Shown in pieces: positions 34,610-43,904 of a stretch of 64,000 nt of DNA. The stretch comes from an uncultured Phascolarctobacterium sp. GTDB taxonomy: Bacteria > Bacillota > Negativicutes > Acidaminococcales > Acidaminococcaceae. Position 1 is the stretch's first letter. Every line of letters begins with the position of its first letter. The position numbers and the translations under genes are program-made. The notes below the pieces were generated by a model that saw nothing but the letters and a program-made list of their open reading frames with translations, searched no databases and was not told where the DNA came from. Location of the stretch: assembly GCA_900544795.1 (NCBI GenBank), contig UQWM01000011.1, positions 10,521-74,520 on the forward strand, given 5' to 3'.

Positions 34610-35800
34610 TTAAAATTCAGCCAGCGCCGCATCTAAAGCAGTTACTGCCTGATCTATTTCCTCTTTCGTTACGATCAAAGGAGGAACTAAACGGATAACA
34701 TTACCGGCAGTGCAGTTTACAATAACGTGCGCGGCCAGACAGTGCTCTACGACAGCTTTGCCGTCTTTAGAAAGCTCCATCCCCAGAATCAGGCCGCTGC
34801 CGCGTACATCTGAAACTTTCGCAGGATATTTTTCCATTAAAGCTTCCAGTTTTCTTTTAAAGTAGGCGCCTTTTTCCGCAGCCTGCTCCACAAGCTTTTC
34901 AGATTTGATCGTGGTCAGCGTGGAATAGATAGCCGCACAAGCCAACGCATTGCCGCCAAAAGTTCCGCCGTGGTCGCCTGATTTAAAAACATGCGCCAGC
35001 CTTTCGGTAACTACAAAGCCTCCCACTGGAAAACCGCCGCCTATGCCTTTGGCAAAGGTCATAATATCCGGTTTGACGCCGCTGTGCATATAGGCAAACC
35101 ATTTGCCTGTACGGGCCACACCGGTTTGGATCTCGTCAAAAACCAGCAGCGCGTCATATTTATCACACAACGCTCTGGCTTCCTGCAAATATTCATTATC
35201 GGGAACATGCACGCCGCCCTCGCCCTGGATAGGTTCGAGCAGGACGCAGCAAACATCTTCATCCATAACCTCACACAAAGCTTCCAAATCACCATACGGC
35301 ACGTAGTCAAAACCTGCCGGCAACGGTTCGTAGCCCTGCTGATATTTTGGCTGGCCAGTAGCGGTAACAGTCATCATAGTACGCCCATGAAAGGAATGTA
35401 CTGCCGTAATGATGCGGTACTTGCCTTCACTTTTTTGGTGTCCGTACTTACGTGCCAGTTTGATAGCGCCTTCGTTGGCTTCAGCACCACTATTAGCCAA
35501 AAAGACTCTGTCAAAGCCGGTTGCTTCGATTATTTCCTTAACTGCCTTAGCCTGGATATCGGTGTAATAGATATTGGAGCAGTGCATCAGTTTGCCTGCC
35601 TGTTCGCTGATCGCTTTGACCAAGGCAGGATGGGCATGCCCTAAAGAATTGACCGCGATACCTGCCAGAAAGTCCAAATATTCATTGCCTTCGGCATCAT
35701 AAAGCTTGCAGCCGTTGCCATGGGTCAGCGCCAGCTGATACCGACCAAAAACCGGCAAATAATACTGTTCTGTCTGGTCGATAATTGTTTTTGCGTCCAT
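34610..35800 (-). CDS. argD: Acetylornithine aminotransferase
   Basis: 396-residue class III PLP aminotransferase making N-acetylornithine. The PLP lysine sits in TFAKGIGGGFPVG near residue 250. NSGAEANEGAIKLARK and FDEIQTGVARTG are class hallmarks. AGAGGGG lies upstream of ATG 35800. It is in the argCJBDF run, between argB and argF. Confidence 0.95.
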   Translation of the reverse strand: MDAKTIIDQTEQYYLPVFGRYQLALTHGNGCKLYDAEGNEYLDFLAGIAVNSLGHAHPALVKAISEQAGKLMHCSNIYYTDIQAKAVKEIIEATGFDRVFLANSGAEANEGAIKLARKYGHQKSEGKYRIITAVHSFHGRTMMTVTATGQPKYQQGYEPLPAGFDYVPYGDLEALCEVMDEDVCCVLLEPIQGEGGVHVPDNEYLQEARALCDKYDALLVFDEIQTGVARTGKWFAYMHSGVKPDIMTFAKGIGGGFPVGGFVVTERLAHVFKSGDHGGTFGGNALACAAIYSTLTTIKSEKLVEQAAEKGAYFKRKLEALMEKYPAKVSDVRGSGLILGMELSKDGKAVVEHCLAAHVIVNCTAGNVIRLVPPLIVTKEEIDQAVTALDAALAEF

Positions 35801-35837
35801 TGCGATCCCCTCTAATCTTTTTATTATTAAGCAACTG

Positions 35838-36725
35838 TTACAGTTCTTTTACAACTTCCGTACCAACGCCTTCGTCGCTGAATATCTCCATCAAAATGGT
35901 ATGTTCGGCACGGCCATCGATGATATGGGTTTTTTTAGCACCGCCAGATAAAGCCGTTATGCAGGCTTTTACTTTCGGGATCATGCCGCCGTCAATATTG
36001 CCGCGTATAATCAGTTCCTGAGCTTTCTCAAAGCTCAAGGTCGAAATAAAGCTTGCTTCATCACGGTAATCAGCAAAAATGCCTTTAACATCAGTCAGCA
36101 CCAACAATTTTTCAGCTTTCAGGGCACCAGCGATCTCTCCGGCTACGCTGTCAGCATTAATATTATAGGTTTCTCCGTTATTGCCTACGCCGGTAGGAGC
36201 AATAACAGGGATAAAGTCGTTATCAAGCAATACTTCCAGCAGTTCGGTATTGATTTTTTCAACATTGCCGACATAACCGATGTCGACCAGGTTTACTTCA
36301 CCGTTTTCATAAACGTCTGCCAGATGTTTTTTAGCGCGGATCAAGCCCGCGTCTTTACCATTCAAGCCAACTGCACGGCCACCTAAAACATTTAACCGGG
36401 CAACAAGGTCAGTATTGATTTTACCAACTAAAGCCATTTCCGCAATGCCTACGGATTCTGCATCAGTAACGCGCAGACCGCTGACGAATTGAGTTTTTTT
36501 GCCGGCTTTACCCAGCATAGCAGTGATCTCAGGACCGCCGCCATGTACTACTACCGGGCGCAGTCCAGCACATTGCAGAAACACGATATCTTGCAGCACT
36601 TTATTTTTGATGTCGTCATTAAGCATAGCGTTGCCGCCGTATTTTACCACAACAGTTTTACCTTTAAAATCGCGTAGATACGGGAGAGCTTCCACTAAGG
36701 TTTTGATTTCTTCGTTACGTAACAT
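35838..36725 (-). CDS. argB: Acetylglutamate kinase
   Basis: 295-residue amino-acid kinase phosphorylating N-acetylglutamate, the usual control point of the cyclic pathway. VVKYGGNAM near residue 27, VHGGGPEI and the C-terminal GMIPKVKACITAL are conserved. The N-terminal extension LVEALPYLRDFKG resembles arginine-sensitive hexameric kinases, so feedback inhibition by arginine is likely but not proven. AGGAGG precedes the ATG. Confidence 0.96.
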   Translation of the reverse strand: MLRNEEIKTLVEALPYLRDFKGKTVVVKYGGNAMLNDDIKNKVLQDIVFLQCAGLRPVVVHGGGPEITAMLGKAGKKTQFVSGLRVTDAESVGIAEMALVGKINTDLVARLNVLGGRAVGLNGKDAGLIRAKKHLADVYENGEVNLVDIGYVGNVEKINTELLEVLLDNDFIPVIAPTGVGNNGETYNINADSVAGEIAGALKAEKLLVLTDVKGIFADYRDEASFISTLSFEKAQELIIRGNIDGGMIPKVKACITALSGGAKKTHIIDGRAEHTILMEIFSDEGVGTEVVKEL

Positions 36726-36838
36726 TGTCAGTTCCTCCTGTTTTTAACGGCAGCACCGGGCCCTGGCGTGCCGATTTGTTATTTTTATAAATTCTGCTGC
36801 GGCAACAGCTCCCGCCTCAGTAAAGCAAACTATTATAA
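36726..36838 (-). other. argJ-argB gap with GC-rich hairpins
   Basis: The only sizeable gap in argCJBDF. Minus-strand hairpins include GCGG ... CCGC, and CGGCAC paired with GTGCTGCCG, the latter followed by AAAAA rather than T. It may be a processing or attenuation point. I see no gene. Confidence 0.35.
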
Positions 36839-38044
36839 TCAGGTATGGTATTCGCCATTGATCTTGACATATTCATAGCTGAAGTCACAGGTCCAGACTG
36901 TGGCACTTTCTGTACCAGCAGCCAGATCGATGGTCATGGTAATATCATGCTCGGACATGATTCCTGCCAGGCTCGCCAGCGGTACATTACAATTCATACC
37001 ATTTTCTACTAAACGAATGCCACCGATCTCTAAATTCACTTTATCAGCAAGCATTGCCGCGCCACTGTAACCAGCCGCGCAGACAATCCGTCCCCAGTTA
37101 GGGTCCTGTCCAAAAAACGCCGTCTTGACCAAAGGTGATTTGGCAATAGCCATAGCGGCTGCTTTAGCGTCTTCCCAAGTAGCCGCGCCGACAGTATTGA
37201 CCTCTAAAAATTTAGTGGCGCCTTCACCGTCACGGGCAATAAGCTTCGCCAGATCCTGAGCGCAGGTTACCAAAGCTTCAAAAAATGCCGGATAATCGGG
37301 ATGCTCTTCCGAAAGAATAATTTCATTTTCAGCCAGACCATTTGCCAAAACGATCATGCTGTCATTAGTACTGGTATCACCATCGACAACTACCATATTA
37401 AAGGATTTATCGGCCGCAGCCTTGACTGCCCGTTTCAGAACGTCAGGGGCGATAGCGGCATCAGTCGTCAAAAAGGTCAACATAGTCGCCATATTCGGGT
37501 GGATCATGCCCGCCCCCTTGGCGATACCAGCGATTTTCGCAGTTTTACCGCCTACTTCAAATTCATAAGCAGCACGTTTGATAAAGGTATCAGTGGTTTG
37601 GATCGCCATAGCACAGCTTTCGCCCTCGGCTTCATCCATTGCATCGATAGCATCAGCAAGGCCGGTCTTGATCTTCTCCATCGGCAGAAAATGCCCAATA
37701 ACGCCGGTACTGCAAACATATACCTGCTGCGCTTCAAGGCCTAAAAGACCCGCGGCAAACTTTTGCATCGCCTCGGCATCCTGCAGTCCCTGCTCACCTG
37801 TACAGGCATTAGCACAGCCACTGTTGACAATAATAGCCTGTGCATACGCTTCCTGTGCTACCCGGCGGCTTACGGTTACCGGAGCAGCACACATTTTATT
37901 TTGTGTAAACACCGCTCCCGTCGCTGCCGGTACGGTGCTGTAAATAACTGCTACGTCATGGTTGCCGCTGACCTTGATGCCGGCCTTAACTCCGGCGGCA
38001 ATAAATCCCTGCGGCGCTGTTACCCAACCTTCAATTTTTTTCAC
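36839..38044 (-). CDS. argJ: Bifunctional glutamate N-acetyltransferase / amino-acid acetyltransferase
   Basis: 401-residue ornithine acetyltransferase-fold enzyme. It recycles acetyl from acetylornithine to glutamate and, in many Firmicutes, can also use acetyl-CoA. The autoproteolysis site is in AGMIHPNMATMLTF, where cleavage before the threonine of ATML creates the two subunits. The C-terminal NGEYHT is canonical. GTG start at 38044 with GAGGAGG upstream. No separate argA or argE is seen, consistent with a cyclic pathway. Confidence 0.95.
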   Translation of the reverse strand: MKKIEGWVTAPQGFIAAGVKAGIKVSGNHDVAVIYSTVPAATGAVFTQNKMCAAPVTVSRRVAQEAYAQAIIVNSGCANACTGEQGLQDAEAMQKFAAGLLGLEAQQVYVCSTGVIGHFLPMEKIKTGLADAIDAMDEAEGESCAMAIQTTDTFIKRAAYEFEVGGKTAKIAGIAKGAGMIHPNMATMLTFLTTDAAIAPDVLKRAVKAAADKSFNMVVVDGDTSTNDSMIVLANGLAENEIILSEEHPDYPAFFEALVTCAQDLAKLIARDGEGATKFLEVNTVGAATWEDAKAAAMAIAKSPLVKTAFFGQDPNWGRIVCAAGYSGAAMLADKVNLEIGGIRLVENGMNCNVPLASLAGIMSEHDITMTIDLAAGTESATVWTCDFSYEYVKINGEYHT

Positions 38045-38057
38045 TGTTTACGCCTCC

Positions 38058-39092
38058 TCAAGGATAGATAGGTAATTGAGTCAATCCTGTATTTTCCTGC
38101 ATACCAAACATAACATTCATATTTTGAACGGCCTGCCCTGCAGCACCTTTGACCAAATTGTCCAAAGCGCTCATAACGATGACCCGTCCTGTACGCTGAT
38201 CAAGCTGCCAGCCAATATCCACATAATTTGAAGCGCGGACGTTTTTTATTTCCGGGCAAACACCCTGCCCACGCAGACGAATAAAGTATTCATTAGCATA
38301 CATATCAGCAAAAGCTTTGCTAACCTGTGCTGCTGTAACGCCTTCACACAAATCAGCATAGCAGGTAGCCAAAATCCCCCGGTCTACCGGCAGCAAATGC
38401 GGCGTAAATTGAATGATTACATCCTTACCTGCATAATCACTGTAGACCTGTTCGATCTCAGGCGTATGGCGATGCGATGCCACTCCATAGGCATGGAAAT
38501 TTTCGTTGACAGAACAATATAGGCTGCCCAGCTTTAAACTGCGGCCTGCGCCTGTAGTTCCAGATTTAGCGTCGACGATGATGCCACTGGTTTTAATCAA
38601 CCCTGCATTGAGCAGCGGCACAAGCGCCAAAATACTGCAAGTCGTATAACAGCCCGGGTTAGCTAAAATCTTAGCATCCCTGACCTGCTCTCTGTAAAGT
38701 TCTGTCAAGCCATAGACAGCTTTAGTCTCAGGGTCTTCATGTTCAACTTTATACCAGGCTTCAAAAACCTTAGGATCTTTAAATCTATAGTCACCGCCTA
38801 AATCAACGATCTTAACATTGCGCGTTTTCAGCTGCCTGCCAATTTTCATTGCATGGCCATGTGGCAGCGCAATAAAAATAACGTCACTGTTATCAGCGAT
38901 CTGTTCAATATCTTTCATACTGCTCAACGTCGTTTCTATACGCGACGCTAAATGCGGATACATAGCGGTAATATTTTCACCGGTGCTGCTTTCAGAGGTT
39001 ATCGCGGCAAGCTCAACCTCCGGATGGCCGTCTAACAGCCTTAACAGCTCGGCACCGGCAAAACCTGTTGCTCCAATAACACTGGCTTTCAT
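38058..39092 (-). CDS. argC: N-acetyl-gamma-glutamyl-phosphate reductase
   Basis: 344-residue NADPH-dependent reductase, third step of arginine synthesis. The N-terminal VIGATGFAGAELLRLL binds NADP. The catalytic cysteine is in NPGCYTTCSILAL. HRHTPEIEQ carries the conserved histidine region. ATG 39092 has GAGGAGG upstream; the longer open frame is not supported. It is the first gene of argCJBDF, with a promoter about 30 bases upstream. Confidence 0.96.
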   Translation of the reverse strand: MKASVIGATGFAGAELLRLLDGHPEVELAAITSESSTGENITAMYPHLASRIETTLSSMKDIEQIADNSDVIFIALPHGHAMKIGRQLKTRNVKIVDLGGDYRFKDPKVFEAWYKVEHEDPETKAVYGLTELYREQVRDAKILANPGCYTTCSILALVPLLNAGLIKTSGIIVDAKSGTTGAGRSLKLGSLYCSVNENFHAYGVASHRHTPEIEQVYSDYAGKDVIIQFTPHLLPVDRGILATCYADLCEGVTAAQVSKAFADMYANEYFIRLRGQGVCPEIKNVRASNYVDIGWQLDQRTGRVIVMSALDNLVKGAAGQAVQNMNVMFGMQENTGLTQLPIYP

Positions 39093-39375
39093 ATCCAACC
39101 TCCTCAAAACGTATGATTTGTAATTATACATCTATTACGCATAAAATTGCAAGCGTTTCCATGATATTTTTTCAAAAATATCCCCTGATTTATAAATTGA
39201 TCTATTGCTGAGAACACTAACCCTATTTTATTTAATATTGTACTACTTTAGCGGTCTTTTTTCAAAACTTTTTTCACTCTGCTCAATCATCTGGAAGCTA
39301 TTTTTTTCATTTTGTTATTTCTAAAATCTCTGATACAATAGAATTAATAATTATCACTGTATAAAGAGGTAAGCC
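39093..39375. promoter_or_regulatory. Divergent promoter region between argC and the GT51 gene
   Basis: The minus-strand argC promoter is TTGCAA (39152-39147), 18 bases, TATAAT (39128-39123); its -10 lies in the palindrome TGTATAATTACA. The plus-strand GT51 promoter is probably TTGTTA (39312-39317), 16 bases, TACAAT (39334-39339). The AT-rich middle (39160-39300) shows no gene and no ArgR box I would defend. Confidence 0.6.
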
Positions 39376-40209
39376 ATGTTTAAAATAATAATCATCATTA
39401 TAGCCGCTTTAGGTATTTTTTTCTGGTACCCAACCAGCGGCAATCCGGTACAGGAGGGACCTTCTCCCTCTGATCCACAGCAGCAATCGCTGCAACACAA
39501 AAACACTGAAACTGGCAAAGCGGCCGGTTTTTTACTGACACTGCTGCCGCCGAAGCAGGAGTGGCCTGACCCAGCGCAAAAGCTCTGGCTGGCTTTTAAT
39601 ATTGAAGAAGCCGTCAATGAACATACCAGCGCCGACACCTGGGTCTCTATTACTGAGATCCCACTGGAAATGCAGCAGGCACTGCTGGCAATTGAAGACC
39701 ATAATTTTTATAATCATGGCGCTATCGATATGGACGGTATCCTGCGGGCCGCACTGGTAAATATTACAGCGGGCGAAGTAGTGCAGGGCGGCAGCACTAT
39801 CACCCAACAGCTCACCAAAAATCTATTTCTTTCGCAAGAACAGACGATGTCCAGAAAAGCAGAAGAAGCGATCCTTGCCTTAGTGCTGGAACATCATTAT
39901 AGCAAAGATCAGCTGCTGGAGATCTACTTTAACACAACTTATTTTGGCGCCGGAGCAACAGGCATCCAGGCCGCTGCCGCTACTTACTTTAATAAAGCGC
40001 CCAATGAACTGCAGCTCGCCGAATGCGCTGTCATCGCTTCGTTACCCTATGCCCCTTCTGCCCTGAACCCTTTAGAAAATCCTGAAGGCTGTAAAAAGCG
40101 CCAGCGTTTAGTACTGCAGACCATGGTCAAACGCGGTTACATTGGAACTACAATGGCTGATAAAGCAGCAGCAGAACCATTAGCACTAGCAAACGGTCTC
40201 ACCTTATAA
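39376..40209 (+). CDS. Monofunctional peptidoglycan transglycosylase (GT51)
   Basis: 277 residues. An N-terminal membrane anchor (IIIIIIAALGIFFWY) and a Pro/Gln-rich linker precede a glycosyltransferase-51 domain that polymerises lipid II outside the membrane. The catalytic EDHNFYNHGAID is near residue 112. QGGSTITQQLTKNLFL and the LEIYFNTTYFGAGATGIQAAA segment follow. There is no transpeptidase domain, so it resembles MtgA/SgtB rather than a full class A PBP. GAGG precedes ATG 39376. Confidence 0.9.
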   Translation: MFKIIIIIIAALGIFFWYPTSGNPVQEGPSPSDPQQQSLQHKNTETGKAAGFLLTLLPPKQEWPDPAQKLWLAFNIEEAVNEHTSADTWVSITEIPLEMQQALLAIEDHNFYNHGAIDMDGILRAALVNITAGEVVQGGSTITQQLTKNLFLSQEQTMSRKAEEAILALVLEHHYSKDQLLEIYFNTTYFGAGATGIQAAAATYFNKAPNELQLAECAVIASLPYAPSALNPLENPEGCKKRQRLVLQTMVKRGYIGTTMADKAAAEPLALANGLTL

Positions 40210-40249
40210 ATAATAAACCGGCATCTTTTTAGATGCCGGTTTATTATTT
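40208..40249. terminator. Bidirectional palindromic terminator, GT51 / MBL
   Basis: 19-base perfect inverted repeat (40208-40226 and 40231-40249) with a TTTT loop between convergent genes. It includes the end of the GT51 stop and the MBL stop, and has T-rich sequence after the stem in both directions. Confidence 0.88.
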
Positions 40250-41125
40250 TTCTGTCGATATCTCAAATCCTTTACCAATAGTCGTCAAGGTGATCTCACC
40301 CTGCCAGCTGGTAACCTTAACAGGTATTTGCAAATATGAAAATGTTCCCAAAATCTTTTTATTAGGATGATTGTATTTTTCCTGCTCACCACAGCTAATC
40401 AAAGCCAACTGAGGCTGTACTGACGTCAGAAAATTATATGTAGAAGACGTGCCGCTACCATGATGAGCCACCTTCAAAACAGTGCTATGCAGCCCCTTCC
40501 CATAACGTTTTACCAAATCATGTTCAGCCTTAGCTTCGATATCACCTGTAAACAACATGGAAAAATCGCCATATTGCAGTTTAAACACCAGACTGTTATT
40601 GTTTAAATCTTTTTCGGAGAAGCTGTTTTGCGGTAGCGGTGCCAAAACTTGCAGAGACAGCCCTTCTGTCAGCGTCACTTTTTGCCCGTCCTTTAAAATT
40701 TTACGGGATAATTTTCCAGACCGGTATCTGCTTGTCAATTCCTTGGAGATCTCACTTTGAGGATTGGCAAAACCATTATCATAAAGCTGCTCTACCTGAA
40801 AATTCTGCAAGATCTTCAAACTGCCGCCAATATGGTCCAAATGGTGATGCGTAAGAATCAGTGCGTCCAGCCTTTTAATTCCCAGTTTTTTTAACCGTGC
40901 AACCAGCTGCTCATCATGTTTATAATCGCCGGTATCCACAAGAATAGTACTGGCACGGGTCCGCAGTAAAACAGCATCGCCATGCCCCACATCCAGCATT
41001 TTTATTTCCAGCTGTCCACGGACAGGAACAGCAGCCTCGCTTACATCCAGCGGCAGAATATATTCATAGCAGCAGGCAGCCGCAAACAATATCACAGTTA
41101 AAATAATTTTAATAAGCTTTTTCAT
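40244..41125 (-). CDS. Exported MBL-fold hydrolase (ComEC C-terminal-like)
   Basis: 293 residues with an N-terminal signal or anchor sequence (KLIKIILTVILFAAACCYEYILPL). A metallo-beta-lactamase domain has MLDVGHGDAVLL, the metal motif LTHHHLDHIGG near residue 95, FTGDIE and KVAHHGSGTS. This is the layout of the soluble C-terminal domain of ComEC/Rec2, here stand-alone and exported. A nuclease or phosphodiesterase role on extracellular DNA is plausible but inferred. A lipobox is not evident despite the two cysteines at 18-19. Confidence 0.85.
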   Translation of the reverse strand: MKKLIKIILTVILFAAACCYEYILPLDVSEAAVPVRGQLEIKMLDVGHGDAVLLRTRASTILVDTGDYKHDEQLVARLKKLGIKRLDALILTHHHLDHIGGSLKILQNFQVEQLYDNGFANPQSEISKELTSRYRSGKLSRKILKDGQKVTLTEGLSLQVLAPLPQNSFSEKDLNNNSLVFKLQYGDFSMLFTGDIEAKAEHDLVKRYGKGLHSTVLKVAHHGSGTSSTYNFLTSVQPQLALISCGEQEKYNHPNKKILGTFSYLQIPVKVTSWQGEITLTTIGKGFEISTEK

Positions 41126-41144
41126 AAGACCCCTTCAAAAAGAA

Positions 41145-41171
41145 AACGTGCCGTTAAAATACCGACACGTT
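41145..41171 (-). terminator. Terminator after pgi
   Basis: Nine-base arms AACGTGTCG and CGGCACGTT (one G-U) with a 9-base loop, then TTCTTTTT on the minus strand. Confidence 0.75.
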
Positions 41172-41179
41172 AAAAAATC

Positions 41180-42625
41180 TTAATCACCGGACATTTTTTG
41201 CTTCATGATCCTCTTATAGGTCTCAACCCCTGGCTGATCATAAGCATCGACATCGGCAAGTTCACCTTCATAAGCAACTGAAAGCATCAGAAAATACAGT
41301 AATTGTCCCAAATAATATTCATTGAGAAAAGGCAGGATATATTTCGCATTTAAACGGCCATCACTGGTCAACGCTTCCTCATTGGCCGCTAAAGCAACTT
41401 TTAGTGTAGCATCTATCCCCAAGCCTGAATATCTGGCGAAAGCATCAACCTGCGGAAAAGGATTATTTAAAATTATTTCCTGCTTACGTTCTGCAATCTC
41501 CACAAACTGGATGACCTTATCACGTTTGCCATCCTGGTGCTGCTGAGTCTGCGCATGCATATCAGTAGAGCCCACGGCAGCTATAGGAGTGCGTCCATAA
41601 TGCACGGTCCTGCCCACCCTGTCCTGGCGTTTACCTAACGATTCAGCCAGCAGCTGCACATACCATTCACCAACAGATTTCATACTGGCGGCATAGGGCA
41701 TAAAAACTTCGATATCCATTCCCTCTGCAGCAGCAATATATTTTAAAACAGCATTTAATAAGGCCGGATTCTGGTCCAGCGCCTCTGTCCGGCAAGCTAA
41801 TTCCATATCCCTGGCACCGCGCAGAAAAGCGTCGATATCCATACCGATAACTGCAGCAGTTACCAAACCCGGATCACTGAAAACGCAGAAACGCCCACCA
41901 ATCCCCTCTTTGATATCAAAAGAGCGCCAGTGATTAGCCTTTGCCAAAATATGTAACGGCGAAGCACCTTCCTGCTGATCAGTAACAACAGCCACCTCTG
42001 TCTGCAGCAGCAGCGATTTTTGGCAAAACTCATAAAAATAGGTAAATGCAGCCAAAGTTTCCAGCGTCGTACCTGATTTGGAAATGGGTACCAGCAAAAC
42101 CCTAAACTTCCCGTTTTTGCCTGAATCCTGTTCAGACAGATATTCCAATTCAGTAAAAATTTCCGAATATTGATCAGCATCCAGGTTATTGCCCGAGAAA
42201 TAAACGCGTGGATAGCACTGACGCCGCTTTTCACAGCCCACGTTCCAGCCAGTGCCGGCAAAAATATCGAAAATAACTTTATTTCCAAGATAGGAACCGC
42301 CTACACCGAGAAAAACTACTGCGTCGATTTCCCTTTGTACATAGGCACCAAAATCTTTCAAACGTTGAATAGATTCCGGGGTATTGGGATTCCCTTCCCT
42401 AACGAACGGCAGACGGGTAAAAAACACATGCTCAGGCGTCCCATCTTTAGATAAATGTGCCTTGGCTATACCCGTATCACGAATAACAGCTAGCGCCGCA
42501 GCAGCTCCTTTAGCTTCATCCTGTAAAGCCACAATTTTTTCAGTTGAAATTACTTCGGTACCTAACATAGCGGCATAATCAAAAATGAAACCGCTTTCCA
42601 GTACTACTTTACCTGATAAATTCAT
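41180..42625 (-). CDS. pgi: Glucose-6-phosphate isomerase
   Basis: 481-residue glycolytic isomerase of glucose 6-phosphate and fructose 6-phosphate; the latter is the substrate of GlmS. SIS-type phosphate-binding segments FLGVGGSYLGNK and ISKSGTTLETLAAF are clear, and KEGIGGRFCVFS follows. The start at ATG 42625 has GGTGAT upstream; the open frame extends 33 codons further, but that part runs back into the preceding terminator. It stands as a single gene between two terminators. Confidence 0.93.
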   Translation of the reverse strand: MNLSGKVVLESGFIFDYAAMLGTEVISTEKIVALQDEAKGAAAALAVIRDTGIAKAHLSKDGTPEHVFFTRLPFVREGNPNTPESIQRLKDFGAYVQREIDAVVFLGVGGSYLGNKVIFDIFAGTGWNVGCEKRRQCYPRVYFSGNNLDADQYSEIFTELEYLSEQDSGKNGKFRVLLVPISKSGTTLETLAAFTYFYEFCQKSLLLQTEVAVVTDQQEGASPLHILAKANHWRSFDIKEGIGGRFCVFSDPGLVTAAVIGMDIDAFLRGARDMELACRTEALDQNPALLNAVLKYIAAAEGMDIEVFMPYAASMKSVGEWYVQLLAESLGKRQDRVGRTVHYGRTPIAAVGSTDMHAQTQQHQDGKRDKVIQFVEIAERKQEIILNNPFPQVDAFARYSGLGIDATLKVALAANEEALTSDGRLNAKYILPFLNEYYLGQLLYFLMLSVAYEGELADVDAYDQPGVETYKRIMKQKMSGD

Positions 42626-42686
42626 AATATCACCATATAAAATATTTATACTCTTAAATATTTTATCATAAAACCATAGTAAAGGC

Positions 42687-42718
42687 AAAAGCGCCAACGC
42701 TTTAGCATTGGCGCTTTT
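42687..42718 (-). terminator. Terminator after ctpA
   Basis: 14-base arms with one mismatch around TTTA, flanked by AAAA/TTTT, starting 2 bases after the stop. The T tract on the minus strand is short. Confidence 0.75.
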
Positions 42719-42720
42719 AC

Positions 42721-43872
42721 TCATTGGTCTGCTAAATTACGCAGATAATTTTCAGCAGCTTCAAGCTGCACATCCTTAGTGGCATGTTCTGGAAGTTCAA
42801 CGACTTCGTCTGGAGTAATACCAGTACCGTTAATAGAACGACCTGAGGGTGTATAATACTTAGCCGTAGTAAGTTTCAGCCCAGTATTCTGAGGTAATCT
42901 GTAAACAGTCTGTACAGAACCTTTGCCGAAGGTTTGAGTACCGAAAAGCTTACCGGCCCCGGAATCCTGTACGGCTCCTGCTACGATTTCAGACGCACTG
43001 GCGCTGCCATGGTCAACTAACACCGCTAACGGATATTTGATCTTTTCCAGATAAGATTCTTCCGTATATTTCCGGCCTTCTCTGTCGATAACAGAAACGA
43101 TTGGCCCTTTAGAAACCAAATGCTGCGCAACACGCACAGATTCGCCTAAAATACCGCCGGGATTCTGCCGCAGATCAAGCACCAATGACTGCATGCCCAT
43201 CTGCTCTAATTCCTGATATTTTTTTGTAAATTCCCCAGATGTATTTTCATTGAAGATCGCGATTCTGATATAACCGATCTTACTGCCGGCCAGCATTTCT
43301 CCTGCCACAGAATTTATCTTAATGTCACCGCGGACAACTCGTACAGTACGCTCATAGCCTTTATTATCAGCCAAGATCAGCTCAACTTCTGTTCCCTGAA
43401 CGCCACGGATCATAGCGACAACATCTTCCAACTGCATACCGGCCGTTTTCTTGCCGTCGACCTGAACGATTTTATCTCCGGCTTTAATACCGGCTTTTTC
43501 CCCGGGAGTCCCTTCAAGTGGCGCAACAACAACAAAGTTATTATCTTTTTTACCGACTACCACGCCGATACCGCCAAAAAAGCCTTCTGTCACATTACTG
43601 ATATCTTTGAAGCTCTGCTGATCCAAATAAACTGAATACGGATCGTCTAAAGCTTTCACTAAACCAGTCGCAGCACCGTCAAACAGTTTTTCGTCATTAG
43701 GCGGTTCAACAAATTTTTCTCGTACCAGCACCAGTGTCTTCAAAAACTTCAGGCTTCCTAAAGCATCGCCAGTAATGCGCTCCATACTGTAAAAAACAGT
43801 ACCAAGCGTAACAACTATAGCGCAAAGGCAGGCTATAAGCACTGTCATCATACTAAAACGTTTCTTAAACAT
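42721..43872 (-). CDS. ctpA: C-terminal processing peptidase (S41, CtpA)
   Basis: 383-residue membrane-anchored serine protease facing outside. An N-terminal helix (about residues 9-30) is followed by a PDZ domain (about 90-180, GFFGGIGVVV ... GIKAGDKIVQVDG) and the S41 protease domain. The catalytic Ser is in GSASASE (290-295) and Lys317 is in TFGKGS. It lies downstream of the M23 activator and ftsEX, consistent with trimming of cell-wall hydrolases or their regulators. Confidence 0.94.
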   Translation of the reverse strand: MFKKRFSMMTVLIACLCAIVVTLGTVFYSMERITGDALGSLKFLKTLVLVREKFVEPPNDEKLFDGAATGLVKALDDPYSVYLDQQSFKDISNVTEGFFGGIGVVVGKKDNNFVVVAPLEGTPGEKAGIKAGDKIVQVDGKKTAGMQLEDVVAMIRGVQGTEVELILADNKGYERTVRVVRGDIKINSVAGEMLAGSKIGYIRIAIFNENTSGEFTKKYQELEQMGMQSLVLDLRQNPGGILGESVRVAQHLVSKGPIVSVIDREGRKYTEESYLEKIKYPLAVLVDHGSASASEIVAGAVQDSGAGKLFGTQTFGKGSVQTVYRLPQNTGLKLTTAKYYTPSGRSINGTGITPDEVVELPEHATKDVQLEAAENYLRNLADQ

Positions 43873-43904
43873 ACTATACTCTGCCCTCGCTTACCTTTCT
43901 TACG

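Noticed and set aside
39123..39152. ArgR box at the argC promoter
   Set aside because: TGTATAATTACA is palindromic, but it is 12 rather than 14 bases long and lacks the TGAAT/ATTCA arms; it is simply a symmetric -10 region until shown otherwise.
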